Source: DALYLB01 sp033763135 (GTDB lineage Bacteria > Acidobacteriota > Blastocatellia > RBC074). Taken from it: DNA of 64,000 nucleotides. Positions 45,469 to 54,791 of this stretch are shown here, piece by piece (positions within the stretch are counted from its first letter, which is position 1; every line of letters starts with the position of its first letter). The translations under genes were made by a program, and so were the position numbers. Under the pieces are notes generated by a model. That model was not told the DNA's origin. It was given only the letters and a program-made list of their open reading frames with translations, and made no database searches. The stretch spans positions 1-64,000 of the forward strand of contig JANRKY010000184.1 of NCBI GenBank assembly GCA_033763135.1. Reading direction: 5' to 3'.

Positions 45469-46862
45469 TATTGCTCTTCTCCTTTTGTGATTTTCACCTT
45501 GCTCACGACGGGCCGCCATTTGTTGGCGATCGTCCGCGGGACCTTCTCCACCAGGTCGATCCGCACGTCGAGCCCGGGCAGGTTGGATGTGACGATGTGT
45601 TCGATCTGCCGCCGGCTCTCGTCGCCGAAGCCGCTCTTGGGGACGATCATCAACTGGACGGAATAGTCCGGCTCCTGCAGCAGCATGAACTCCCGGACCG
45701 GATGGTCCTTCATCATATGCGGGAACTCGATGCCATGAATCCATCGCCCATCCGGAAGCCAGACGCCGTCCGTCACGCGCCCCACGACCTCGTGGAGCGT
45801 GAAGGTCGGATGGCCGGGGCGGCTTCCGTCGGGGAAGCGCCCGACATCGTCGATTCGATAGCGGATCATCGGCATTCCATCCGCGTGCAGCTTCGTGATG
45901 AGAATCGAGGAGGTCGGCCCCTCTCCCTCCGGTTCGAGCAGCAGATCGGCCCAGTCGATCTCGAAATCGAGCGAGGCCGCCGGATTCATCTGATAGCCGA
46001 TATAGCCGATGTCCCGGCTTCCGTACCGCTCGTGAACGGGGCGGCCGAAGGCCTTCTCGATCGCCTTGCGATGCTGCGGGATCAGCTTCTCCGCGCCCGT
46101 GATCAGGCATTTCGTCGGATAGTTCGGCTTGTAGCCGCGCTCCAGAATGTATTCCGCGAGATGGCCGAGGGCGGCCGCATAGGCGACGATGCAGGTCGGC
46201 CGCCAGCGCTCGAACTCCTGGTGATAGCTCTCGAAGACTTCCGGCGAGAGCCGGAAGCAGTTGAACATCTTCGAATTGTTGATGAAGTGATGCATCCGCG
46301 CGCGCAGCGTGTCGGTGGCGTGCACATCCAGGTGATGGCCCCAGAAATAGCCCATCCGCGTGCCGAGCGGCATGCCGAGCCGCTGCAGAAAGGACTCGCC
46401 CGCGCTTTCGCGCCACCCGGTCTCTTCCGGCCCCATCCAGATCTCGGTCGGCGTCCCGCTCGATCCGCCCGTCGCGTCCCGGTGCAGCTGCTCGCGCGGA
46501 ATCGCCGTCGTGACCAGCCGCATGCCGGCCTGCTGAACATCCTCCCGCCCCAGCGGCGGAAGCTTCGCGAAATCCTCGAAGGTGAAGTCGGTATAGGGAT
46601 CGAAGCCGATTCGGTCGAACTGCTCCTGATAATACGCGGTCTCTCGATAGGCGCGGCGCAGCGTGAACCGAAGCCGCTGCAGCATCCATTCGCGCTTCCG
46701 GTCGGCGCTCCAGCCCGCCGCCTCCCGGCGGAAGCGCAGCGCGTCGAAGAAGGTCGACCGCACCTGCCGCACCGACGACTTCGTCATCTGAAAAAGATAC
46801 AACGAGGGCACGAGCGCCTTGATAGACAGCCAATCCCGGGTTGCTCTTGCCAAATTCTCCAT
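45468..46862 (-). CDS. CapK/PaaK-like adenylate-forming ligase
   Basis: A 464-aa protein related to phenylacetate--CoA ligase and CapK. It carries RDATGGSSGTPTEIWMG (the glycine/serine-rich ATP loop), YGSRDIGYIGYQMN and IRYRIDDVGRF (the hinge Asp), with a C-terminal lid domain ending IANKWRPVVSKVKI. CapK-type proteins recur in EPS loci and probably activate an organic acid for transfer to the polymer. GGAG lies 6 nt before the ATG at 46862, and the long open frame upstream is an artefact of the O-antigen-ligase gene. Substrate unknown. Confidence 0.85.
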   Translation of the reverse strand: MENLARATRDWLSIKALVPSLYLFQMTKSSVRQVRSTFFDALRFRREAAGWSADRKREWMLQRLRFTLRRAYRETAYYQEQFDRIGFDPYTDFTFEDFAKLPPLGREDVQQAGMRLVTTAIPREQLHRDATGGSSGTPTEIWMGPEETGWRESAGESFLQRLGMPLGTRMGYFWGHHLDVHATDTLRARMHHFINNSKMFNCFRLSPEVFESYHQEFERWRPTCIVAYAAALGHLAEYILERGYKPNYPTKCLITGAEKLIPQHRKAIEKAFGRPVHERYGSRDIGYIGYQMNPAASLDFEIDWADLLLEPEGEGPTSSILITKLHADGMPMIRYRIDDVGRFPDGSRPGHPTFTLHEVVGRVTDGVWLPDGRWIHGIEFPHMMKDHPVREFMLLQEPDYSVQLMIVPKSGFGDESRRQIEHIVTSNLPGLDVRIDLVEKVPRTIANKWRPVVSKVKITKGEEQ

Positions 46863-46906
46863 ACCGAACTCCAATCTGATTCTGTTGCTGATATTGCCTG
46901 CGCCTC

Positions 46907-48334
46907 TCAGTTCGTGTCGGAAAGCCGGTACGATTTCCAGAGAGCCCCGCGGGATGACGACGCGGGTTGAGGTGCGACTGTCAGGCCTGTGGCCTCCGCG
47001 GGAACCCCGCCGGCCTCGGCCCTGTAAATGCGTCGCAGCGCGACCGCGTACGCGACGCTGAAATAGAGATACGGGAAATACTGCACCGACCCGAAGAAGC
47101 CATAGATGAGATAGGCCGCCAGGGATGCCTGGAAGCAGATGCTCATGATGTGGATCTCCCGGTCGGGGCGAAGGCCTCCCTCGACAGTCTCGTTTTCGAT
47201 CTTTCGCAGAAAAAGGATGGGGCCGAAGATCAGGACCAGATAGGCGATCAGCCCGATCACGCCCAGTTCGGCCGACGTTTCGAGAAACGAGTTGTGGGCG
47301 ACCTTTTCGTGGAACGAATAGATGTGAAAGTTGCCCATGCCGATCCCGACGACGGATCGCTTGACCGCCAGGTCGGCCGCGACCTTCATCAGCTGCTGCC
47401 GCTCCTGCGCCGAATTGGTCTGATCCGTTTCGGGATTGAAGATCGTCGAGATGCGGGTGCGATAGGCGCCCGGGAGCGCCGCGAAAATCACTACGCTCAT
47501 TACGGCCGCTCCCACGACGATGCGCAGGCGATAGGCGCGGCCGACCTTCCAGACGATCGTGCCGAGAGCCAGCACCAGTCCCAGGAAGCCGCTTCGCGAG
47601 AAGGTGAACAGGACCGAGAAGGCCGTGACAACGACGCAGACCAGCGCGAACGCCCGGACCCATCCCTTTCTCGTCAGCAGGACGAAGACGGCCAGCGGCA
47701 GCATCAGGTCGAGAACGCATGCCAGATCGTTCGGATTTTCGAGCTGGGTCCCCCATCCCTTGATTCGCTCCACCTCCTGACCGGTGCGGGACAGAAAGGT
47801 CTTCGCCGCGCTGGCCGCGTACAGGAATTCACTGATGACCATCGCAAACAGAAACTGGCGGAGCCGGGGCCGCGTGTCGATCAGATTCGTCATCAGGATG
47901 AAGATGATCAGCAGCGTGACGAACGTGTCCACGAGAACCTCGATGCTGTCCCCGGGAGAGGCGGCGAGCGGCGTCAGCAGCAGGCCCATGCCTCCCATGA
48001 CCATCATCATCTTCAATTCGAGCGTCCACCGCACCAGCTTCTCGCCGGCGCTGTGCTTGGCCAGGATGTAGCTGATGATCGTTCCCGCGGCGACGATCTT
48101 GAGCAGCGGGACCACGCCGAACACCGCGGGCACGACCTCCTGCGGTCGAACGAAGATCAGCAGCATGATCAGAAAGACGCCGCCATAGGCGACCGGGAAT
48201 TTTCCGCGGGACTCTTCGACTTGCAGCGCGCCGGGCTGGCGCAGAAAGGCCATGCCCTCGGACGTCGTCCGGCGCTTGAACAGCATGCTGGACTGCGTCT
48301 TCGCTTTCTCGGTTGTTCGGTTCCAACGCTTCAT
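46907..48334 (-). CDS. O-antigen ligase/Wzy-like polymerase
   Basis: A 475-aa polytopic membrane protein of the O-antigen ligase/polymerase family. About 10-12 hydrophobic segments are visible, with the family motifs FTFSRSGFLGL in the centre and GIGMGNFHIYSFHEKVAHNSFLETSAELG in the large periplasmic loop. It either polymerises repeat units (Wzy) or ligates them. Combined with Wzx and Wzz genes nearby, a Wzy-type polymerase is the better guess. GGAG stands 8 nt before the start. A long basic N-terminal tail (residues 1-45) precedes the first membrane helix. Confidence 0.87.
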   Translation of the reverse strand: MKRWNRTTEKAKTQSSMLFKRRTTSEGMAFLRQPGALQVEESRGKFPVAYGGVFLIMLLIFVRPQEVVPAVFGVVPLLKIVAAGTIISYILAKHSAGEKLVRWTLELKMMMVMGGMGLLLTPLAASPGDSIEVLVDTFVTLLIIFILMTNLIDTRPRLRQFLFAMVISEFLYAASAAKTFLSRTGQEVERIKGWGTQLENPNDLACVLDLMLPLAVFVLLTRKGWVRAFALVCVVVTAFSVLFTFSRSGFLGLVLALGTIVWKVGRAYRLRIVVGAAVMSVVIFAALPGAYRTRISTIFNPETDQTNSAQERQQLMKVAADLAVKRSVVGIGMGNFHIYSFHEKVAHNSFLETSAELGVIGLIAYLVLIFGPILFLRKIENETVEGGLRPDREIHIMSICFQASLAAYLIYGFFGSVQYFPYLYFSVAYAVALRRIYRAEAGGVPAEATGLTVAPQPASSSRGALWKSYRLSDTN

Positions 48335-48371
48335 GACTATCGCTCCAGGCAGCGGGGCACTTCATCCGCGC

Positions 48372-49928
48372 TCAATAACTGTTCTCCGGGATTTGCGCTT
48401 TTCCTCGCAGCTTCATCACCTTGTTCAGAACCATCTCCCATTCCTCGTTCGTGGCGATGCGCAGTGCGAGAAAGGCGGTCAGATAGGCGGCGCCGAAGAT
48501 CGCGCCGCAGGTCATCAGCAGCCAGAGAGCCTTCATCTCGAACGGCAGCAGGGCGTGCCGGGCTGCAAGGGTCACGACGCCGGCGATGGCCGACGCGACG
48601 GCGATCTTGCCGATATCCTTCAACAACGAAAGGTCGCGCCGCTCGACCCCGAGCACGCGCGCCGATTGATAGAGCGTGAGCATGTTCTCGATGACATAGA
48701 CGCCGATCACCGTTCCCACGACGTGGCGCAGATCGCCGCCCTTCGTCGCGAGCCAGAGGCCGCCCGCCAGAATGAAAAAGAAGGTGACGCGCATCTTCGT
48801 GATGAACCGCCCCACTTCGACGAAGGCGCGCGCGATCGAGTCGAGCGGCGTGATCGAAAACGGCAGAAGCGTCGAATAGATCAGAAAGATCGGCACGCTG
48901 GCCAGATAGGCGTCCGTGAAGAGGGCGACGATGAACTCCCGGCTCATCACCATGAGCCCCGCATAGAAGGGGAACATGACGATCGCCATTCCCCGCATCG
49001 CGCCGGCCGTCAGACGGATGATCTCGCGCTTGTCTCCGACGCTCTGCAGATAACTGACGCGGGGCAGCATCACCGAGGCGACCGACTCCGCCAGAATTCC
49101 CGCCAGCGGAAGCTGAAAGACGCCCACCGCATAGATCGCGAATCCGGCCTGTCCGAAATGATGCGAGACGAAATAGTTGTGCATGTCCGTCTGCAGCGCC
49201 CAGATCAGCACCGACACAGCATAGGGCGCGGCATAGCCGATCTGCCGCTTCAGCATGTCCCAGTCGAAGCTGCGCCAGAATCCCGGAAAGCACTTGTGCA
49301 GATACTGGAAGAGAATTCCCGTCTGCAGAATTCCCTGAAACAGCGCGGCGTAGAGAAGCGAGCGAACGGTGCCCAGCAGAAGCGCCGCGCCCAGCAGAAG
49401 CACGGCCTTCGTAAACTGCGCCAGAATGATGAAAAAGGTGGCTCGCTTCGTCTCCTGGTTCGCCACCGCGATCGATTCCAGAAACGAGGAGAAGAGCCAG
49501 GTGAAGACGACCGTGCTGATCAGCGGCGAGAGCGAGACGATCTGCGCCCGCATCTGCGGGTCCTGCGCGGCGACCTGTTCGCTGACCAGCAGATTGGCCA
49601 GAAGTTGCGGAAACATCACGATCGCCAGCAGTGCGGCGCCGCCGATGACCACGTTGTAGAGAAGAATATTGAAGATGACGGCCGGTTTTCGCTGCTTTTC
49701 GCGCGGGAGAAAATAGAAGGCGCTCATCCCGAACCCGAGCGGGAGCAGCGTGATCGATGTCGAGACGACGAGAAAGGCCTGTTTATACAGGCCGTAATTG
49801 GCCTGGCTCAGGCGCCTCACCAACAGCAGGGGCAGGGCGATGTTCAGCGCGAAGGCCATCACCTTCGCGAACATGATCGAAGCCGCGCCCGAGGTCAGTG
49901 ACTCTGTCTTTTGCTCTTCCGATTTCAT
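48372..49928 (-). CDS. Oligosaccharide flippase (Wzx, MATE-like)
   Basis: A 518-aa membrane protein with about 14 hydrophobic segments, in the polysaccharide-transport (MOP/PST) family. The opening LTSGAASIMFAKVMAFALNIALPLLL-like block, the LLYAALFQGILQTG segment and the FITKMRVTFFFILAGGL helix are characteristic. It moves the finished lipid-linked repeat unit across the inner membrane. It is followed by the Wzy-like gene and preceded by the AlgD-like gene, from which a small hairpin separates it. The ribosome site is weak (AAAGAG). Confidence 0.88.
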   Translation of the reverse strand: MKSEEQKTESLTSGAASIMFAKVMAFALNIALPLLLVRRLSQANYGLYKQAFLVVSTSITLLPLGFGMSAFYFLPREKQRKPAVIFNILLYNVVIGGAALLAIVMFPQLLANLLVSEQVAAQDPQMRAQIVSLSPLISTVVFTWLFSSFLESIAVANQETKRATFFIILAQFTKAVLLLGAALLLGTVRSLLYAALFQGILQTGILFQYLHKCFPGFWRSFDWDMLKRQIGYAAPYAVSVLIWALQTDMHNYFVSHHFGQAGFAIYAVGVFQLPLAGILAESVASVMLPRVSYLQSVGDKREIIRLTAGAMRGMAIVMFPFYAGLMVMSREFIVALFTDAYLASVPIFLIYSTLLPFSITPLDSIARAFVEVGRFITKMRVTFFFILAGGLWLATKGGDLRHVVGTVIGVYVIENMLTLYQSARVLGVERRDLSLLKDIGKIAVASAIAGVVTLAARHALLPFEMKALWLLMTCGAIFGAAYLTAFLALRIATNEEWEMVLNKVMKLRGKAQIPENSY

Positions 49929-49964
49929 TCAACTCTTTCAGGCCTTCGTTGGACGGAGGCGGTG

Positions 49965-49993
49965 GGGCGGGACCCGCGAATGCGATCCCGCCC
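49965..49993 (-). terminator. Small hairpin between AlgD-like and Wzx genes
   Basis: GGGCGGGA (49965-49972) and TCCCGCCC (49986-49993) pair perfectly across a 13-nt loop, 17 nt beyond the stop of the dehydrogenase gene. With no T run it may reduce rather than stop read-through into the flippase gene. Confidence 0.4.
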
Positions 49994-50009
49994 GTGTGAG
50001 GGACGCTTC

Positions 50010-51323
50010 TTACCAGCAGATGCCCTGATAGCTCTCGCGGGCGGTCTCCGGTTCGAGCAGCCGCACGAGGTCGAGGACGACCTGGCCGTTGCCAAGCTGT
50101 TCGACCGCGGCGCGGCACTCCTCGTCGCGCTTTCCGATGATGACCACCTCGGCATTCTGGAGCACCTCCTGGAGATCCTTCCGCATCAGGGAGGAGATGT
50201 GCGGGATCTCGTTCTCGATGAACTCCTTGTTGGCGCCGAAGAGACGGGCCAGTTCCACCTCGCGATCATAGATCTCCAGCTTGAGCCCCTTGCCGATCAT
50301 TCGCTCGACGAGCGTCACCAGCGGGCTTTCGCGAAGGTCGTCCGTGTTGGGCTTGAAGCTCAGGCCGAGCACGCCGATCTTCTTCTTGCCGGTGCGCAGC
50401 ACCATCTCCAGCGCGCGCTCGATCTGATGCTGGTTGCTCGCCAGGATCGAATTGAGCATGGGGATGTTGACGTCCATCTCCTTCGCCTTGTGGCTGAGCG
50501 CCCGCAGATCCTTCGGCAGACACGAGCCCCCGAAGGCGAAGCCGGGCTTGAGATAGTACGGCGAGAGGTTCAGCTTCGTGTCGTGGCAGAAGACCTCCAT
50601 CACGCGATGGCTGTCCACGCCGACCGACTTGGCGATCATTCCGATCTCGTTCGCGAACGTCACCTTCAGCGCATGAAACGTGTTGCACGCGTACTTGACC
50701 ATCTCGGCTTCCTTGATCCGGACGCAGAGCACCTCGGCGTCGATGTTCGCATAGAGCCTGCGCAGCGGGCCCGCGGCGTCTTCGTCATCGGCGCCGATCA
50801 GCGTGAAGGGCGGATGATTGAAGTCGTGGATCGAGGCGCCCTCGCGGAGAAATTCCGGGTTGATGGCCACGCCGAAATCGCGCCCCGCGCGCTTTCCCGA
50901 ATAGACTTCGAGAGTGGGAATGACCGTCGTGGCGATCGTGCCGGGGAGCATCGTGCTTCGGATGACGATGATGTGATAGCCGGTCTTGGCGCCCAGGGCC
51001 GCGCCGATCTCCTGGCAGACGCGTTTGATGTAGCTCAGGTCGAGGCTGCCGTTCTGGTTGCTCGGCGTGCCGACGCAGACCAGCGAGATGTCGGTCTCGG
51101 CGACCGCGCCCGCGACATCCGTGGTTGCCCGCAGATGCTGCTTCTGAACGGCCCCGGCGATCATCTCCTGAACGCCCGGCTCGACGACGGGGCTGAGCCC
51201 CTTGTTGATGATCTCGACCTTCAGCGGATTGACATCCACGCCGATCACATCATGTCCTGCGTCGGCAAAACAGGCCGCGGACACGCAACCGACATAACCC
51301 AAACCAAAGATGCTCAGTTTCAT
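50010..51323 (-). CDS. Nucleotide-sugar 6-dehydrogenase (GDP-mannose dehydrogenase/AlgD-like)
   Basis: A 437-aa NAD-dependent dehydrogenase that oxidises a nucleotide sugar at C6 to the uronic acid. The N-terminal Rossmann motif is FGLGYVGCVSAACFA, the catalytic cysteine is Cys268 in FGGSCLPKD, and IRSTMLPGT and INPEFLREG are conserved. Length and Cys position match Pseudomonas AlgD (436 aa, Cys268), so GDP-mannuronic acid is the best guess; UDP-ManNAc dehydrogenase is the main alternative given the neighbouring epimerase. AGGAG precedes the start. It supplies an acidic sugar for the EPS. Confidence 0.85.
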   Translation of the reverse strand: MKLSIFGLGYVGCVSAACFADAGHDVIGVDVNPLKVEIINKGLSPVVEPGVQEMIAGAVQKQHLRATTDVAGAVAETDISLVCVGTPSNQNGSLDLSYIKRVCQEIGAALGAKTGYHIIVIRSTMLPGTIATTVIPTLEVYSGKRAGRDFGVAINPEFLREGASIHDFNHPPFTLIGADDEDAAGPLRRLYANIDAEVLCVRIKEAEMVKYACNTFHALKVTFANEIGMIAKSVGVDSHRVMEVFCHDTKLNLSPYYLKPGFAFGGSCLPKDLRALSHKAKEMDVNIPMLNSILASNQHQIERALEMVLRTGKKKIGVLGLSFKPNTDDLRESPLVTLVERMIGKGLKLEIYDREVELARLFGANKEFIENEIPHISSLMRKDLQEVLQNAEVVIIGKRDEECRAAVEQLGNGQVVLDLVRLLEPETARESYQGICW

Positions 51324-51409
51324 TTGTTCAACTCCTGATAGATGACGATATTTTTACGATCCCGAAACGCCCCAGGGCTACCAGAGCAGATTGATGGGCA
51401 ACGGGGGAA

Positions 51410-52564
51410 TCAATCGCCGGTGGTAAAAGGGGAGGTCGTCTGATGGATGCCCGAACTGCACTGGCTTCCAGGCGCCCGATGACTGAAATTGAGGAGCGCA
51501 AGAACGATTCGGTCCGCCGTCTGGCCGTCCCAGAACTCCGGGATGCGGATTTTGGGCGCGTCCGAATCGCCGAGAATCTTTCCGGCGACCGTGAGGATCT
51601 GCTGCCGGGAACGACCGACGAGGTGATTGGTGCCTTGTTCGATCGTGATCGGCCGCTCGGTGTTGTCCCGAAGCGTCAGACAAGGAACTCCCAGGGCGGT
51701 CGTCTCTTCCTGCAGGCCCCCGGAATCGGTGAGGACCATGCGCGAACTGCTCCACAATTTGAGAAAATCCCGATAGCCCAGGGGCTCGATCACGCTTACG
51801 CCTGCCGGGAGTTCGATCCCGAACTCCTTGATGCGTGCTTGGGTTCTCGGGTGGGTGGGGAAAACGACGGGCAACTCTCGGGCGATCTCCCCGAGCGAGG
51901 AGAGGAGGTCGCGCAGGACCTCCGGGGAATCCACATTCGCCGGCCGGTGCAGGGTGGCCACGGCGAAGCGGCGGGGCTCAAGCCCCAGAGTATCGAGGAT
52001 TGGCGATGTCTTGGCAAGGTCGAATTGCCGAACGAGCGTGTCGATCATCACATTCCCGACGCGCACGATCCGATGCGGCTCGATTCCCTCGCGCAGGAGG
52101 TTCAGATCCGCGTCGGCGCTCGGCGTCAGCAGCAGATCGGAGATCCGATCGGTGACCACGCGATTGATCTCTTCCGGCATCGTCCGGTCGAAGCTTCGCA
52201 GACCGGCTTCGACGTGCGCGACCCGGATGCCGCGTTTGGCGGCGACCAGCGCGCAGGCGAGCGTGGAATTGACATCTCCGACCACCACCACCCAGTCCGG
52301 CGAATGCTGCTCAAGCACGGGCTCGAAGGCCAGCATCACCCGGGCCGTCTGTTCCGCGTGCGATCCGCCGCGGGCGTCGAGATTGATGTCGGGCGTGGGC
52401 ATGCCGAGATCCCGGAAGAAGGCCCCGGACAGCGCTTCGTCATAATGCTGTCCGGTATGGACCAGAATCTGCGTGATCTCTTCCGGGCGACTTCGCATCG
52501 CTTCGAGGATCGGCGCCATCTTCATGAAATTCGGGCGAGCGCCCACGATGTGTACGACTTTCAT
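51410..52564 (-). CDS. wecB: UDP-N-acetylglucosamine 2-epimerase (non-hydrolysing)
   Basis: A 384-aa enzyme interconverting UDP-GlcNAc and UDP-ManNAc in the cytoplasm. It shows the full pattern: VGARPNFMKMAPIL at the start, VVVGDVNSTLA, HVEAGLRSFDRTMPEEINR, TLHRPANVD, LTDSGGLQEE and LTLRDNTERP. The ATG at 52564 lies 7 nt after the stop of the lyase gene. The product could enter the EPS as ManNAc or, after oxidation by the adjacent dehydrogenase, as ManNAcA. The last 30 residues extend a little beyond the conserved core. Confidence 0.92.
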   Translation of the reverse strand: MKVVHIVGARPNFMKMAPILEAMRSRPEEITQILVHTGQHYDEALSGAFFRDLGMPTPDINLDARGGSHAEQTARVMLAFEPVLEQHSPDWVVVVGDVNSTLACALVAAKRGIRVAHVEAGLRSFDRTMPEEINRVVTDRISDLLLTPSADADLNLLREGIEPHRIVRVGNVMIDTLVRQFDLAKTSPILDTLGLEPRRFAVATLHRPANVDSPEVLRDLLSSLGEIARELPVVFPTHPRTQARIKEFGIELPAGVSVIEPLGYRDFLKLWSSSRMVLTDSGGLQEETTALGVPCLTLRDNTERPITIEQGTNHLVGRSRQQILTVAGKILGDSDAPKIRIPEFWDGQTADRIVLALLNFSHRAPGSQCSSGIHQTTSPFTTGD

Positions 52565-52571
52565 TATTTCT

Positions 52572-54722
52572 TTACATCTCGTTCTGCGCGATCGTGTCGC
52601 CCGACGAATGCCTGCCCTCGTCTTGTGAATGTGAATAGCTCGCGATGACGGACGTGATCTCGACCGGACCAACGCAGGATGCCTCAAAGACGGCCATCGG
52701 CGCCTCGACGCGCTGGCCATAACAGGTCGACACCCATCCCTTCTCGATGCGGACCGCGCCTCCCGTGATCTCGTTTCCCCGGGTGAAAAAGGAGATCGCC
52801 AGGTTGCGCCCGGCGCCGCTTCCCGCGGGGCTTCGCGCCTCGACGCGGTTGTCGACGACGCGCGCTTCGCAGCCCGGGGCGAAATGATAGTGAATCGCGT
52901 ATTTGTGCGCGGCCTCCGCGGCGAAGCTGTCGCTGACGATCACGACGCCCTTTCGGCGCAGCATCAGGACTGATCGCGTGTGGGTCACGGGATCGTCCAG
53001 CCGCTCGTAGCCATCAGTCGAGGCGGTGAAGACGGCGTGGTCTTCGCGGTCCTCGAACGCGAGCGGCTGGCAGTCGGCCATCGTCTCCCAGGCGAAGGCG
53101 CCGGCGATCACCGACTGGTTCTCATCGTCGACCGTCGCGGTGTTGTGAGCCTTTGTGGAGCGGAACCAGTCCCGCATCTCCGGGTTTGCGCCATAGACGA
53201 AGGTGGCGGGGTCCACCAGCCAGGTCGTCCCGTCGAGCGCGAGCTCGATCGCCAGGCCGTCCGAATGGGCGTGTCCCGGGCCTCCCAGTTCGGAGCCGAG
53301 CGGGCCGCCGTCGATCAGACAGAAGGACGAATCCTTCTCCCAGCCATCGCGGATCACGTGAAAACCGCTCGATTCGAACGCATGCGAGAGGCCTTTCGGC
53401 GTCTCGGCCTGCACCCGGTCATAACAGGCGATCGCTTCGGGGCCGAGCAGCCAGAGCATCTCCGCGGGCGCTTCGCCCGCGATTCGCTTGAAATCCCCGC
53501 GTTTGAAGATCGCGGCTCCCATCGCGAGGGTATCGCGGAAATCGTTCGACGCGCGGGGCGCGAACTTGATCAGTCGCCCGCCGTCGTCGTCGCTCACCAG
53601 CGGCCACGTGCCGTCCGGGCGCGAGATCCACATCAGGTGCAGTTGAAGCGCTTCCAGTTTTCGCCACAGAAGCTGCTCGTCCTCGCGCGCGACCGCCACG
53701 TCATTGGCGCGAATCAGCGCGAAGAGATGCGTGTAGAAATCGGCCGTGTAGCGATGGTAATACGAGGCCTGCTCGAAATAGACACCGTCCTCGCGGACGT
53801 GGCGGGGCAATTGTTCCAGCAGGATCTGCAGTCCGAGCCTGCGCCATTTTTCCGCGCGGCGGAGTTCGGGGAAGGCGACGCCCAGATAGAAGAGCCCAAG
53901 CGCTTCGCCGGTCAGATGGGTGTTGGGGCTGAAATAGTGGGAGAGGTACTTCTCGATATGGCAGCCGTGCTCGATCAGCGACTTGACCATTCGCGCAAGC
54001 GCGCCCGGCGTCAGTTCGCGCGAGCCGGCGCACAGATGGATCGCCCAGACCCAGGCGATCGCGCGAAAGGAGACGTCGAGACTGGCCGCCCAGCCGATCC
54101 CCATCCCCGCGGGGTTCGCCTCGATCCAGGAGAGAGCCTGCGTGACGAACTGCTCGACGTGCTGATGATCTTCCGTCAGCCACCAGGCCTGGCCGAAGGC
54201 GACGAAATGGGCCGTTCGCTGGATCTCCCAGAAGACCTTCAGATCGCCCCCGTCGATCGGTTTGACGGAGTCGATCCGGCTCCAGTGGACCATCGGCGCA
54301 TGCGCGCCGCTCAGCGGATCGAGATGCCAGTCGATCGGGCTGCCGAACGCCAGATCGGAATAGCCCAGCAGATCCAGTCTCCCCTGCGCCGCCCGTTCGG
54401 CCGTCGCGAGGATGGCGTCGCGTTCCGCCGGAAACCGCCGGTTCATCATCTCGACGACCCGCCGACGTTCGGCGAGCTGGGGCAGAAAGAGGCCGTTTCC
54501 CTGGCGCAGGCGTTCGCGCAAAAACTCGACCGTTCCCTCGCCCGAACCATTGCGGGCCGCGGGGAGAAATTCCCGATACAGAGCTTCGTCGCTCATCTCT
54601 CCCGCGCTGGGAATGAAGAGCCGATCCACGCGCTTGATGAGTTCCTGCCGCGAGCGTCCGGCCATCTCTGAAAAACTCATCTCCCGCAGCTTGTTTAACT
54701 TTGTGATATTGAAGCTCGTCAT
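52572..54722 (-). CDS. Heparinase II/III family polysaccharide lyase
   Basis: A 716-aa protein with an N-terminal alpha/alpha toroid (residues about 60-370; VYFEQASYYHRYTADFYTHL is the active-site helix with Tyr and His) and a C-terminal beta-sandwich beginning with GHAHSDGLAIELALDG, the conserved His/Asp block of this family. Such enzymes cleave uronic-acid-containing polysaccharides. No signal peptide is visible, so a role in the cytoplasm or export by an unknown route must be considered. It sits next to sugar-nucleotide genes for acidic sugars, as in other EPS loci where a lyase trims or releases the polymer. The start at 54722 avoids a TTG four codons upstream. Confidence 0.85.
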   Translation of the reverse strand: MTSFNITKLNKLREMSFSEMAGRSRQELIKRVDRLFIPSAGEMSDEALYREFLPAARNGSGEGTVEFLRERLRQGNGLFLPQLAERRRVVEMMNRRFPAERDAILATAERAAQGRLDLLGYSDLAFGSPIDWHLDPLSGAHAPMVHWSRIDSVKPIDGGDLKVFWEIQRTAHFVAFGQAWWLTEDHQHVEQFVTQALSWIEANPAGMGIGWAASLDVSFRAIAWVWAIHLCAGSRELTPGALARMVKSLIEHGCHIEKYLSHYFSPNTHLTGEALGLFYLGVAFPELRRAEKWRRLGLQILLEQLPRHVREDGVYFEQASYYHRYTADFYTHLFALIRANDVAVAREDEQLLWRKLEALQLHLMWISRPDGTWPLVSDDDGGRLIKFAPRASNDFRDTLAMGAAIFKRGDFKRIAGEAPAEMLWLLGPEAIACYDRVQAETPKGLSHAFESSGFHVIRDGWEKDSSFCLIDGGPLGSELGGPGHAHSDGLAIELALDGTTWLVDPATFVYGANPEMRDWFRSTKAHNTATVDDENQSVIAGAFAWETMADCQPLAFEDREDHAVFTASTDGYERLDDPVTHTRSVLMLRRKGVVIVSDSFAAEAAHKYAIHYHFAPGCEARVVDNRVEARSPAGSGAGRNLAISFFTRGNEITGGAVRIEKGWVSTCYGQRVEAPMAVFEASCVGPVEITSVIASYSHSQDEGRHSSGDTIAQNEM

Positions 54723-54791
54723 CGTTCTGCTCAAAAACGGGCTGCTCAGGAAGAGGGCCCGGAAGACGGCAGGGCCCGAACTCCTCCCGTC

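Noticed and set aside
45468..47756. Long N-terminal extension of the CapK-like ligase frame
   Set aside because: The part beyond 46862 overlaps the O-antigen-ligase gene in a different frame; a ribosome site supports the internal start.
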